A DNA stretch of 64,000 nucleotides from Dyella dinghuensis (GTDB lineage Bacteria > Pseudomonadota > Gammaproteobacteria > Xanthomonadales > Rhodanobacteraceae), in contig NZ_RYZR01000005.1 of assembly GCF_003977615.1 (NCBI RefSeq), positions 620,001 through 684,000 of the forward strand, in the 5' to 3' direction. Below are positions 54,640 to 64,000 of the stretch, piece after piece. Below the pieces are notes generated by a model, which worked only from the letters and a program-made list of their open reading frames with translations, was not told the DNA's origin and did not search any database. The position numbers were made by a program, and so were the translations under genes. The first letter of the stretch is position 1, and every line of letters starts with the position of its first letter.

Positions 54640-55302
54640 CTAAAACGGTCTTGGACAGACCGATTGCAACCCGTCGATATGCTCGTGCAAATCCGGAGCG
54701 ATGCCCTGCCACATGGGGTCGAGAATGAAGTCGATACCTTCGTAGCGCGCTAGTTTGGCCGCCGGAATGAAGTCCGCATCGCCAGCCACCAAAACGATCT
54801 GATCGACCTGCTTTTTGTAGGCCAGCGCGGCGATATCGATGCCGATTTTCATGTCCACCTGCGTCTGGCGCATGTCCGGCTCGAAATGCTCGTCGCCCAG
54901 CTCTTCCCAATACAGCGATTCGTCGCGCAGCTGCTGATAGGCATGTTGCTTGAGCTTCCATTCGCCACGATCGGCCAGGCGGCCAAGACGCAAGGCCATC
55001 TTGCGCTGACGACGAAGCTGATCGTGCAGATCGCGCCGAAACCCTGCTGCGTTGGTGCGCGCGAAATCCATGCTCTCACCACTGATCGGCTTCACCAGCG
55101 ATTTCTCGAGCGGCGGACAGTCGTAAAAGAAAATGCGATACAACGCCTCACGAGGACGATCCAGCGCTTTCAAATGTTCCAGCGCCATACCGAACACTGT
55201 CTTGGCTACCGTGCGTGCATCGTTGGCGTCTCGATCACCCCAGACTTTGCGATAACGTGCAAGAAAAAAAGCGCCGTCGATAAGAATGGCGGTGCTTGGC
55301 AT
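54640..55302 (-). CDS. NYN-domain (LabA/DUF88) putative RNase
   Basis: A 220-residue PIN-like nuclease fold. Acidic residues that would bind the metal appear in AILIDGAFF (D9), VDMKIGIDIAALAY and LVAGDADFIPAAKLAR. NYN proteins are related to RNA-degrading or tRNA-processing nucleases, but this member is not assigned. The gene diverges from the TonB-like protein gene across a 178-base region. Confidence 0.85.
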   Translation of the reverse strand: MPSTAILIDGAFFLARYRKVWGDRDANDARTVAKTVFGMALEHLKALDRPREALYRIFFYDCPPLEKSLVKPISGESMDFARTNAAGFRRDLHDQLRRQRKMALRLGRLADRGEWKLKQHAYQQLRDESLYWEELGDEHFEPDMRQTQVDMKIGIDIAALAYKKQVDQIVLVAGDADFIPAAKLARYEGIDFILDPMWQGIAPDLHEHIDGLQSVCPRPF

Positions 55303-55480
55303 AGGAATCCTTATAAGTGCCGCGATGAAATGTGATGTCGATTCGACTGACTTGCATATTTTACGTGATGTCAGCGCAATCGTCGCCCTATCGACAGTGA
55401 TCGACTTGTCCTTGCTGATGTCGTCATACGCTCGTCACGCCTCACGTTATACTCGGCGAGACACAACAGGGGACTGTGCC

Positions 55481-56332
55481 ATGACACGCATGATAGCTGG
55501 CTTGATGCTGATGGGATTGACGTTTGCGGTATTGGCCGCGTCACCTGCCGAAGTGCGCAGACGCGCCGAGGCAAGCATGGTTGTCACCGGCTGGATCGAG
55601 GTCATGCCTGATGGCAGCGTGCACAGCTATACGATCGACCATCCTGAAAAGCTGCCGCCCGCTGTCGTCTCGCTGATTCAGAACAACGTGCCCGCATGGA
55701 AGTTCAAAGTCGACGGCAATCCGCAAGTTATTGAACGCGCGCAGATGAACTTGCGCATTGTCGCCAGGCGCGTGGATGACACGCATGACACCGTCGCGAT
55801 CGCTAGCACCAATTTCGATAGACCTTTTGTTCCTGGCCAAAGCCCTGCGTCCAAAGACCGAGTGGCGCCTAAATACCCGCAGGAGGCCATCAATGCCCGG
55901 GTGACTGGCACCGTTTTCCTACTCGTGCGTGTTGGCCGCGATGGCACGGTCATGAATGCAGGAGTGGAGCAGGTCAATCTGGGCGAATACGGTAACGACA
56001 GAGACATGGAGCACTACAGCGCCGTGCTCGCCAATTCTGCGATCGCCGCTGCCAAGCAATGGACGTTCACCATTCCAACTTCTGGGCCAACGGCCAACGA
56101 TCCCTTCTGGTACGTGCGCGTACCTGTGAATTACAACCTGCAACAGTACGGATCGCCGCCTGCAAAAGATCTGTACGGCAAATGGGATGTCTATATTCCC
56201 GGCCCACGTGAAGTCATTCCGTGGTTGCAACCGGACATTCGTCAGCCCGCGCAAAGCAGCGACGCCATTCCAGCTGGCAGCATTTCGCAAGCGGATGAAA
56301 ACTTGCATCTGCAGACGCAGCCAAGCGGCTGA
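55481..56332 (+). CDS. TonB C-terminal-domain protein
   Basis: A 283-residue protein with an N-terminal signal or anchor (TRMIAGLMLMGLTFAVLAAS) and a TonB C-terminal-like domain at about residues 120-225 (PKYPQEAINARVTGTVFLLVRVGRDGTV). No Pro-rich spacer is present, so it is not a canonical energy transducer, and it may simply use the TonB fold. An AGGGGAC ribosome site precedes ATG 55481; the frame extension back to 55286 lies across the promoter. A TATACT -10-like box is at 55448-55453. Confidence 0.75.
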   Translation: MTRMIAGLMLMGLTFAVLAASPAEVRRRAEASMVVTGWIEVMPDGSVHSYTIDHPEKLPPAVVSLIQNNVPAWKFKVDGNPQVIERAQMNLRIVARRVDDTHDTVAIASTNFDRPFVPGQSPASKDRVAPKYPQEAINARVTGTVFLLVRVGRDGTVMNAGVEQVNLGEYGNDRDMEHYSAVLANSAIAAAKQWTFTIPTSGPTANDPFWYVRVPVNYNLQQYGSPPAKDLYGKWDVYIPGPREVIPWLQPDIRQPAQSSDAIPAGSISQADENLHLQTQPSG

Positions 56333-56381
56333 GAAGGCCAAACCAATCTCGGTATGACTGGATCACAGGATGGCGGATGAC

Positions 56382-56720
56382 TTATTCACCGCCATCCGGC
56401 CCCCAAAAGATCACCCACGTCGAAAAATCGTCGGTGAAATTTTCGAAGCGGTGAGAAATTCCCGCTTCGACGAATAGAACGTCGTTTGCCTGAAAGCGGC
56501 GGCACTCATCGTTCTTGATGAAATCACCACTACCGCTAATGACGACGTAAAGCTCATCCTGCTTGTGCGGACCTTGCGTATCGATCTGCTGCGGCGCGTA
56601 GAGGCCGGCTTTCATCGTGCCATGGCGAAGACCGTAGAAAAACCTGAAACCTTCGGCGTTACCGGGGAGATTTGCCTTTGCGTGGGCAAGTGTCAGCAGC
56701 CAATCCGCGTCTGGTTGCAT
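56382..56720 (-). CDS. Cupin-domain protein
   Basis: A 112-residue single-domain beta-barrel. The cupin motif 1 region GLYAPQQIDTQGPHKQDELYVVISGSG supplies the H and E ligands, and motif 2 follows in FVEAGISHRFENF. Substrate cannot be inferred. Start at 56720 is preferred to 56741 because GGGAGACATCC precedes it. Confidence 0.85.
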   Translation of the reverse strand: MQPDADWLLTLAHAKANLPGNAEGFRFFYGLRHGTMKAGLYAPQQIDTQGPHKQDELYVVISGSGDFIKNDECRRFQANDVLFVEAGISHRFENFTDDFSTWVIFWGPDGGE

Positions 56721-56757
56721 GGATGTCTCCCGTTCGATCAATGGCTGTGCACAAACG

Positions 56758-57675
56758 TCACACGGACGCCGTTTCGTAGTTCAACTCCGGCAGTTGCCCG
56801 CAATAAGCATCTGCCTCTTCGACGAGCCAATCGCGGAATGTGCTCACACCGCGATGATCATCCGAGCGCGGCGGATAGACCAGGTAATACGCTTCTTTGG
56901 CAATCATGTAACGATCGCCCAGCATGATCAGACGCCCGGCATCGATCAGCGACTTGCACGTCACCATGCGCCCCAGCGCAACACCCAGTCCTTCCAGCGC
57001 AGCCTGCTTCAGCGCATCGACCGTATCGACTTGCGCGACATAGCGTTGCGGCGGCTTGCCGCCATATTTGTCAAACCAGTCGTTCCATCGGTTGTTACTG
57101 TTGGGATCGCCGATCAAAGGCCAGTTTGCGAGATCCGTCGGATCGGCGCCTGCCATGCGTTCGATCAGCGCTGGTGCAGCGACCGGTGCGATCCATTCGC
57201 CGAACAGGCGCACACTGCGCAGCCCTTCCCATGTGCCTTTTCCGTAGCGAATGGCTGCATCGACGGCTTCGCGGTCGAAATTCACCAGCGCCGAACCCGT
57301 CTGCAAATTGAGCTCCAGCTCCGGGTGCCCTGCTAGCAGTCGCGGCAAACGTGGGACGAGCCAGCTGGAAATAATGCCGGCACTCGCACTCAGCGTGAGC
57401 GCCTCGTGCCGCCTGCAGCGATAGCGCGACATCGCGTGCTCAATGCCGTCGAAGTGTTCGCCCACGGCTTCGAGCAGGCTGCAGCCCTCGACCGTCAACG
57501 TCACGCCACGTGGCCCGCGCTCGAACAGGCGTCGTTCGAGGCGTTCCTCCAGCTGGCGCATTTGATGGCTCAACGCGCTGACGGTGAGGTTGGCTTGTGC
57601 AGCCGCGCGGGACAGATTGCCCAACCGCGCGACCTGCACGAATTGCTGCAAAAGACTGAGAGGCACCCTGCTCAT
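56758..57675 (-). CDS. LysR-family regulator, GcvA-like
   Basis: A 305-residue LysR regulator. HTH in residues 5-60 (LLQQFVQVARLGNLSRAAAQANLTVSALSHQMRQLEERL) and the effector domain with a GcvA-like C-terminal fold (AIRYGKGTWEGLRSVRLFGEWIAPV). It diverges from a small ORF and the aldo/keto reductase, with a 98-base intergenic region holding ATATCCC/GGGATAT. It may control these genes. Confidence 0.88.
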   Translation of the reverse strand: MSRVPLSLLQQFVQVARLGNLSRAAAQANLTVSALSHQMRQLEERLERRLFERGPRGVTLTVEGCSLLEAVGEHFDGIEHAMSRYRCRRHEALTLSASAGIISSWLVPRLPRLLAGHPELELNLQTGSALVNFDREAVDAAIRYGKGTWEGLRSVRLFGEWIAPVAAPALIERMAGADPTDLANWPLIGDPNSNNRWNDWFDKYGGKPPQRYVAQVDTVDALKQAALEGLGVALGRMVTCKSLIDAGRLIMLGDRYMIAKEAYYLVYPPRSDDHRGVSTFRDWLVEEADAYCGQLPELNYETASV

Positions 57676-57680
57676 CTTGA

Positions 57681-57726
57681 ATATCCCTCAAACCTGGCTT
57701 GCGAATATATCGCTTTTTCGGGATAT
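57681..57726. promoter_or_regulatory. Candidate LysR operator
   Basis: ATATCCC (57681-57687) and GGGATAT (57720-57726) are inverted copies 32 bases apart in the lysR-small ORF divergent region, directly upstream of the lysR start codon. Spacing is longer than a usual LysR box, so they may be separate half sites. Confidence 0.35.
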
Positions 57727-57773
57727 GGCATGCCATTACCTTGAGCACACCCCAACCCACAACGGAACCTCCC

Positions 57774-57947
57774 ATGCGCTCGCCATGGATCGATCTGCTG
57801 TTTCTGCACGGACACGCCACCCCGAGCCAGCTGGCCTGGCGCCCCGACAAGCCTGCCCACGACGCGTCACCGCGGCAGATAGAGGTGGACGTCGCTCAAT
57901 TGCCGCTGCAGAGCGGCGTCGCACGGGATCACGCCTGCCCCGCTTGA
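57774..57947 (+). CDS. Small hypothetical protein upstream of aldo/keto reductase
   Basis: A 57-residue frame beginning RSPWIDLLFLHGH with GGAACC upstream. It lies between the divergent LysR gene and the aldo/keto reductase. The composition is plausible for a protein, and a similar small gene appears to accompany LysR genes in related bacteria, from memory only. It has no recognised domain. Confidence 0.4.
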   Translation: MRSPWIDLLFLHGHATPSQLAWRPDKPAHDASPRQIEVDVAQLPLQSGVARDHACPA

Positions 57948-57966
57948 TTACATCGCGTGCACACCC

Positions 57967-58025
57967 ACCTCGGAAGGATCATGTTTCGCTTCATGCGACG
58001 CATCCGTCCCCGATCCTTCCGAGGT
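57967..58025 (+). promoter_or_regulatory. Leader hairpin covering the ribosome site of the aldo/keto reductase
   Basis: ACCTCGGAAGGATC (57967-57980) and GATCCTTCCGAGGT (58012-58025) are perfect 14-bp inverted arms around a 31-base loop. The right arm contains GAGG (58021-58024), 8 bases before the ATG at 58033, so in the mRNA the ribosome site would be paired. Confidence 0.65.
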
Positions 58026-58032
58026 CTCTTCC

Positions 58033-58977
58033 ATGCAACAACGTCAATTGGGCCGATCCTCCCTATCTGTCGCCCCGCTCGCCTTCGGCGGCAACGTGTT
58101 TGGCTGGAGTGCCGACGAGAAGCGCTCGTTCGAACTGCTGGATGCCTTCGTCGAAGCCGGTTTGAATCTGATCGACACCGCCGACGTCTACTCGGCGTGG
58201 GTACCGGGCAATCGCGGCGGCGAATCGGAGACCATCATCGGCAAGTGGCTCAAGCAAAGCGGCAAGCGTCATAGCGTGGCGATCGCCACCAAGGTGGCCA
58301 AGTGGACCGAACATCGCGGTCTCTCGCCCATGAATATCAACGAAGCCGTGGAAGGCTCGCTCAAGCGATTGCAGACCGACTACATCGATCTGTATCAAGC
58401 GCATGAGGACGATGCCACCGTGCCCCTGCACGAAACGCTCGGTGCGTTCTCGCGATTAATCGAGCAGGGAAAGGTGCGCGTAATCGGCGCTTCGAACTAT
58501 GGCGCAGACCGATTTGCCGAGGCGTTGAACGTATCGAAAGAACACAACCTCGCGCGCTATGAAAGCCTGCAGCCGGAATACAATCTGGTAAGCCGCCACG
58601 GCTATGAGAAGGAACTTGAGCCGTTGGTGCTGAAAGAAGGCATCGGCGTCATCAACTACTACGCGCTCGCCAGCGGCTTTCTAAGCGGCAAGTACCGTAC
58701 CGAGGCCGATCTCACCAAGAGCAGTGCGCGCAGCGGTTCGGTGAAGAAATTCCTCAATCCACAAGACTTGAAGGTATTGGCGGCGCTCGATGACATCGCC
58801 GCCGCACACAAGGCAACCACTGCTCAAGTGGCGCTTGCATGGCTGATGGCACGCCCTGGTATTACTGCACCTATTGCCAGCGCGACCAGCGTGGAGCAAC
58901 TTCAGGAATTGATCGGCGCCGTAAATCTCACGCTTTCTGCCAATGAAATCGCCGCATTGAATGCTGTCAGTGCGTGA
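58033..58977 (+). CDS. Aldo/keto reductase
   Basis: A 314-residue NADP-linked reductase of the aldo/keto reductase superfamily. The tetrad is D48, Y53, K87 and H124 (DTADVYS, ATKVAK, QAHEDD). Other motifs are VIGASNYGADRF and LASGFLSGKY. It belongs to the group with YajO/Tas-type members. Substrate unknown. It follows a SD-sequestering hairpin and is adjacent to a LysR gene. Confidence 0.9.
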   Translation: MQQRQLGRSSLSVAPLAFGGNVFGWSADEKRSFELLDAFVEAGLNLIDTADVYSAWVPGNRGGESETIIGKWLKQSGKRHSVAIATKVAKWTEHRGLSPMNINEAVEGSLKRLQTDYIDLYQAHEDDATVPLHETLGAFSRLIEQGKVRVIGASNYGADRFAEALNVSKEHNLARYESLQPEYNLVSRHGYEKELEPLVLKEGIGVINYYALASGFLSGKYRTEADLTKSSARSGSVKKFLNPQDLKVLAALDDIAAAHKATTAQVALAWLMARPGITAPIASATSVEQLQELIGAVNLTLSANEIAALNAVSA

Positions 58978-59045
58978 TATCGACGGCGCCTGTGCGAAAG
59001 CACGGGCGCCATTCAAGCGCTATAAGCGACGCATGCTGAGACGAC

Positions 59046-59423
59046 CTAACGCCGGCGCAATCGCACCGCCGTTTCATAAGCCGCGTTGATCTCTTTGGAT
59101 TTCGCCTCGGCCAGCTGTCTTATGTCCTCGCCCATCTGCGCTACTTTGTCCGGGTGGTACTGACTGATCTTCACCCGGTAGGCGTATTCGATCTGCGCGA
59201 GATCGGCGGTTTCCGCAACGCCAAGCACGTCGAACCATGCCGGAGTACTGGGTGCAGCAGGCTCCCAATTCCGTTCCCACTGTTGTCGGGGCGGATCGTT
59301 CCGAGGGCGATCCGCATCCTGGCGCGTTGGTTCACGACTTGTATTAGGCGTCAGATAGTTGCTGACGAGGCGGTAGCCAAAGAACAGGCCTGCGACGATT
59401 ACCACGATGTCTACGGCAGTCAT
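59046..59423 (-). CDS. Membrane-anchored J-domain protein
   Basis: A 125-residue protein with an N-terminal membrane segment (residues 4-20), a Pro/Arg/Asp-rich linker and a C-terminal J domain of about 60 residues with the HPDK motif at residues 90-93. It is shaped like DjlA-type co-chaperones that direct DnaK to the membrane but lacks the TerB-like middle region. It is the last gene of a three-gene unit and overlaps the previous gene by 4 bases. Confidence 0.85.
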   Translation of the reverse strand: MTAVDIVVIVAGLFFGYRLVSNYLTPNTSREPTRQDADRPRNDPPRQQWERNWEPAAPSTPAWFDVLGVAETADLAQIEYAYRVKISQYHPDKVAQMGEDIRQLAEAKSKEINAAYETAVRLRRR

Positions 59424-60142
59424 TCCCGCAAGCCCTCAAAGTGATGCAAATAGGTTGTCAGCGCTTCGAACGCGGCGGTGTCGGGCTCCACGAACTGAAG
59501 GCTGGCATGGATGCGTTCACGAAGAATGCCAGCGAGATCGTTCACTGCCTGCGGCGATAATCGCGTTGCGGCAACAACGCGTAAGTCGCCGTCGAAACGT
59601 TGCCGCAGGCTGATCTTCCGAACGATGTTTAGCGCGAATGGCGCGCACAGCAGTGCGTCGAGCGCAATCGCCGCAACGGCGCGGCGAGACAGATTCAACG
59701 CCTTTCTGTACCGGTATACGTGGAGCAAGGCGAGAATAATCGCCGCATAGACGCTAGCAATCCACACAAGCAATGCCTGAGCGCTCTGTAGTACAAGCAA
59801 CGCATACGGCAGCGCGACAGCAAAAAGCAGCAGCAATAACAGCGTCCATGGCGCAATCGCCGACAATGCGACCACTATCCGGCGCGATGGCACGGACTGC
59901 GCACTACCGCTGAATTCGCCATGCTCCGGCCAATTCAGGCGAAACAACGGACGATTCGGAAAGAAGGGATTCGGCAGGAAAACATGCCTTCCGCGCAGCT
60001 CGAACGTCGAACCGCCCGAAACACGGCAACCGTTGCGTGTGCTCTCGAGAACGATCTCGTTGTGATAAAGCAGCAGCGCGGAGTCGTAGAGATAGAGCGC
60101 TACGACTCCGCCCAGCAACCACAGCACGTCGTGCAAGGTCAT
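59420..60142 (-). CDS. Hypothetical membrane protein between DUF2167 and J-domain genes
   Basis: A 240-residue protein with an N-terminal membrane segment, a polar domain of about 70 residues, and two to three membrane segments at about residues 93-160 (VALSAIAPWTLLLLLLFAVALPYALLVL). No family is recognised. Start at 60142 overlaps the DUF2167 stop by 4 bases (ATGA) and its stop overlaps the J-domain gene by 4 bases, so all three are translationally coupled. Confidence 0.75.
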   Translation of the reverse strand: MTLHDVLWLLGGVVALYLYDSALLLYHNEIVLESTRNGCRVSGGSTFELRGRHVFLPNPFFPNRPLFRLNWPEHGEFSGSAQSVPSRRIVVALSAIAPWTLLLLLLFAVALPYALLVLQSAQALLVWIASVYAAIILALLHVYRYRKALNLSRRAVAAIALDALLCAPFALNIVRKISLRQRFDGDLRVVAATRLSPQAVNDLAGILRERIHASLQFVEPDTAAFEALTTYLHHFEGLRE

Positions 60143-60984
60143 TGCGTCGACTGTTTTTTCTTGAACAGATTCTTGACCCAGGCGCTCAGCGCGACAAAAC
60201 CCGCCAGTACAAACTTCCACGCGGCAATCAGGAAGCTGCCGATAACGGTAAATAGACCTTTCTTCGCCGCAACCGCCAGTGCGCCGCCGGTAATCAATGC
60301 CGCCAGGCCATATTCCGCCACGCGATCGCCCGGGCGATATTCGGCGTAGCTCTCGCCAGGCGCGAACTGAAATCCGGACAGCGTGCTCTTGAAGCTGGTA
60401 ATGGCCGCAGCGAGGTTGTCCGGTGCGCTGACCACCGTCACGCCCATGACACCGTGCCGCCCCAACAGTCGCGTGTCGTAGTTCACGGCACGCTGATGAT
60501 TTCCCGTGTTTTCAACGAGCAAGGACCACGTCAGCGATTTGATTTGCGAGTCGTATAGAGGCTGTGCGTACCAGCCGATGACATTGAGCTCATCCCATCC
60601 ACGCTCTCGGCGCTGCTTGTTTGCTTCGGTAGTTCCATCCCGATAGGACTGAAGGATGGCGTCCGGATCGAGCTTTTCATCATCCTTGACGTAGCCGGTG
60701 TCCTGATAGGAGAACAGCGCAATCCACTTTATAGGTTTCGGAGCGAGCGTGTACTGATCGCCGTTGGACGGCGGATCATGCATGATTTCCCTTAGCGAAC
60801 GCGTCCCCGCCGCATCGAGAAACGCATAGCCATCCGGAACATTCAACGTTGCGTGCGTACCGAGCTTTACGGTGACGGGCCCTACCTGCCAAGGCAATCC
60901 CGCGACAGGATTCTGCTGCGCAACAGCCGTCTCACCGAGACACGACAAAAGCAGCGCGAAAAGCACCAGAACTAACCGTTTCAT
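60139..60984 (-). CDS. DUF2167 membrane-anchored protein
   Basis: A 281-residue protein with a signal peptide (KRLVLVLFALLLSCLGETAVA|QQ) and a DUF2167 domain: HATLNVPDGYAFLD near the start, KPIKWIALFSYQDTGYVKDDEKLDPDAI, ERGWDELNVIGWYAQPLYD and a C-terminal membrane segment (about 238-262) with a basic tail KNLFKKK. Function unknown. Start at 60984 preceded by AGGGG. Confidence 0.85.
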   Translation of the reverse strand: MKRLVLVLFALLLSCLGETAVAQQNPVAGLPWQVGPVTVKLGTHATLNVPDGYAFLDAAGTRSLREIMHDPPSNGDQYTLAPKPIKWIALFSYQDTGYVKDDEKLDPDAILQSYRDGTTEANKQRRERGWDELNVIGWYAQPLYDSQIKSLTWSLLVENTGNHQRAVNYDTRLLGRHGVMGVTVVSAPDNLAAAITSFKSTLSGFQFAPGESYAEYRPGDRVAEYGLAALITGGALAVAAKKGLFTVIGSFLIAAWKFVLAGFVALSAWVKNLFKKKQSTQ

Positions 60985-61066
60985 CCCTTGTCCCCTGTAT
61001 CCCTGAAACACGTTACACCCCGCGCCACTTTATCAGGACCGGCGGTTAGCGTGGCTAAGCCTCTCG

Positions 61067-62107
61067 CTATTTGTCCAATTCTTCTGGCGACTGGACGGTA
61101 TAGCCCTTGGCCTTAAGCTGCGCGAGGAAGCCATCGGGTGACATAATTTGTTCCATCGGCAATACCGCAAACGTTTGCGTGTTGCGCGACATCGCCGATT
61201 GGGCGGCGGCCACCCAGGTGGCGGCCATGCGTTCGGGTAAATCGTGCAGGCCCAGCTGCTGGGCGAAATCCGCATTGACGACCGCGATCACGCACGACTC
61301 GTAACGGTTGTTCAGCGCGAAGCCTCGCAAGGTTTGAATATCCCCGGTCGACCATGCGTTGGCGCGCTGGGTGAGTGCGTCCATGTCGTTTTCGACCGTG
61401 TCCAAGGTCTGATTGAAACAGCTGATGTCGTGCAGACTAGTCTGCTTGATCGTTTCCACGGCATCGCGTGGATGTTCGACCACTACCTGATATTTGATGG
61501 GCGTGCTGGTGACATTGTGTTTGTGCGCCAGTTTCTCCACGGTGCCTACCACGCTGCCGCCGTTGGTGAGGTCGGCTTTGTCGAGGGCTTTCTGATAAAG
61601 CTTCATCGCCACCAAGATCGGGCGCCAGTATTCGATGCTTTTGTCATCACCGAAGTACTGCTGTTTGGCGACCTCCCAGCGGATATAGATTTCCGGAGGA
61701 AGAACCTGCTGCAGGCTTTCGCCGCCTGGATTTTTGCGTGCGCTGTAGACCGATGGCAGCAACGCCAGCTTTGTGAAAAAGCCCGCATGCAGTTTCAATT
61801 CTGCGCTGGGTGGCTCGAGCAATTCCTGCGAGTGCGCAAGAGTGTCTTCAACTTCCGTCGAGCGCCACTGCATATGTCGTGGAAGCGGCGACAATGTGCC
61901 TAGCACCCACATCACGTGATCACCTTTGCTCACTTTCCAGAGACCTGGGCCCGGTTGCACGCCGGTGACGATCACTGTTTGCAACAGGGGCGCGTGAAGG
62001 TGGGACGATGACGGCGCACTGCTTGAAGAGGCGGGTGCAGCGGTCTGCGTCCATGCCGGCATGGCGATGAAAAAAACCAGCAACCCTAAAGCCAAGCTCA
62101 TACGCAT
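61067..62107 (-). CDS. TraB/GumN-family exported protein
   Basis: A 346-residue protein with a signal peptide and the TraB/PrgY/GumN fold: GLWKVSKGDHVMWVLGTLSPLP and a late EQIMSPDGFLAQLKAKGYTVQ segment are typical. Members are thought to be metallo-peptidase-like, and GumN lies with the xanthan operon in Xanthomonas. Its role here is unknown. Alternative start at 62101. A long Ser-rich stretch follows the signal. Confidence 0.8.
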   Translation of the reverse strand: MRMSLALGLLVFFIAMPAWTQTAAPASSSSAPSSSHLHAPLLQTVIVTGVQPGPGLWKVSKGDHVMWVLGTLSPLPRHMQWRSTEVEDTLAHSQELLEPPSAELKLHAGFFTKLALLPSVYSARKNPGGESLQQVLPPEIYIRWEVAKQQYFGDDKSIEYWRPILVAMKLYQKALDKADLTNGGSVVGTVEKLAHKHNVTSTPIKYQVVVEHPRDAVETIKQTSLHDISCFNQTLDTVENDMDALTQRANAWSTGDIQTLRGFALNNRYESCVIAVVNADFAQQLGLHDLPERMAATWVAAAQSAMSRNTQTFAVLPMEQIMSPDGFLAQLKAKGYTVQSPEELDK

Positions 62108-62230
62108 GCGTGATGCTCCTGAATTGCTGGGAAGCGACTCATCGACGTCCTCACGATACTAACGACATCGTTGACGGCGCAGCGTTCCCGTACAAACGAG
62201 CGGCGTTTCGACATCGGTCAAACAACCGTA

Positions 62231-62260
62231 AAAAACAAAGGGCGCCGAGCGCCCTTTGTT
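62231..62260 (-). terminator. Rho-independent terminator after icd
   Basis: AACAAAGGGCGC (62234-62245) pairs perfectly with GCGCCCTTTGTT (62249-62260) around CGA, 12 bp. On the minus strand a T-run follows the stem. It lies 27 bases after the icd stop. Confidence 0.9.
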
Positions 62261-62287
62261 CACGCTACAACGATGTAATGGCAGCGA

Positions 62288-64000
<1,713 letters not shown>

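Overview
The window is GC-rich, densely coded chromosomal DNA from a gammaproteobacterium of the Xanthomonadales (Lysobacterales), most likely the family Rhodanobacteraceae (Dyella/Luteibacter/Rhodanobacter-like). The best evidence is a type II secretion operon in the xps order E-F-G-H-I-J-K-L-M-N-D with a lipoprotein secretin. It is supported by the slt, NDUFA9-like, cca neighbourhood, an NADP-dependent monomeric-type isocitrate dehydrogenase and a periplasmic S53 peptidase. The genus is an inference. No rRNA, tRNA, CRISPR array, prophage or intact insertion sequence was seen.

Layout: 1-9.4 kb holds a truncated GH17-like gene, lytic transglycosylase slt, an NDUFA9-like oxidoreductase, cca, an LtaS-like sulfatase-fold transferase and a large YfhO-like membrane protein. 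9.4-14.8 kb holds tatABC plus a MidA-type methyltransferase, a SYLF-domain lipoprotein-like protein, hemH and an alpha/beta hydrolase. 14.8-19.3 kb is a five-gene minus-strand unit (membrane protein, small XRE regulator, TAP-type hydrolase, ABC ATPase, ABC permease) behind a promoter flanked by two matching palindromes. 19.6-25.4 kb is a chaperone-usher fimbrial operon (pilin, chaperone, usher, two-domain tip adhesin) with a short orphan pilin facing it. 25.8-29.4 kb holds a ferredoxin-NADP reductase, a ~230 nt strongly structured intergenic RNA candidate, a YadG/YadH-type ABC transporter and rluF.

29.4-40.4 kb is accessory: a DHA2 drug efflux pump with divergent TetR, an S53 peptidase with two PKD domains and a P domain, an ArsR-type regulator, a LysR/epimerase pair and hrpB. 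40.5-51.6 kb is the complete xps type II secretion operon, interrupted between E and F by a palindromic repeat. 51.8-64 kb holds tatD, rluE, a secreted methyltransferase, a NYN-domain protein, a TonB-like protein, a cupin, a LysR/aldo-keto reductase pair, a DUF2167/membrane/J-domain operon, a GumN-family protein and the C-terminal part of isocitrate dehydrogenase.

Functionally, Tat, type II secretion, fimbriae and a secreted peptidase together suggest a surface- and exoenzyme-oriented lifestyle. The most interesting unexplained element is the multi-helix RNA at about 26645-26875, which has a perfect TATAAT box in front of it and paired 5' and 3' ends.
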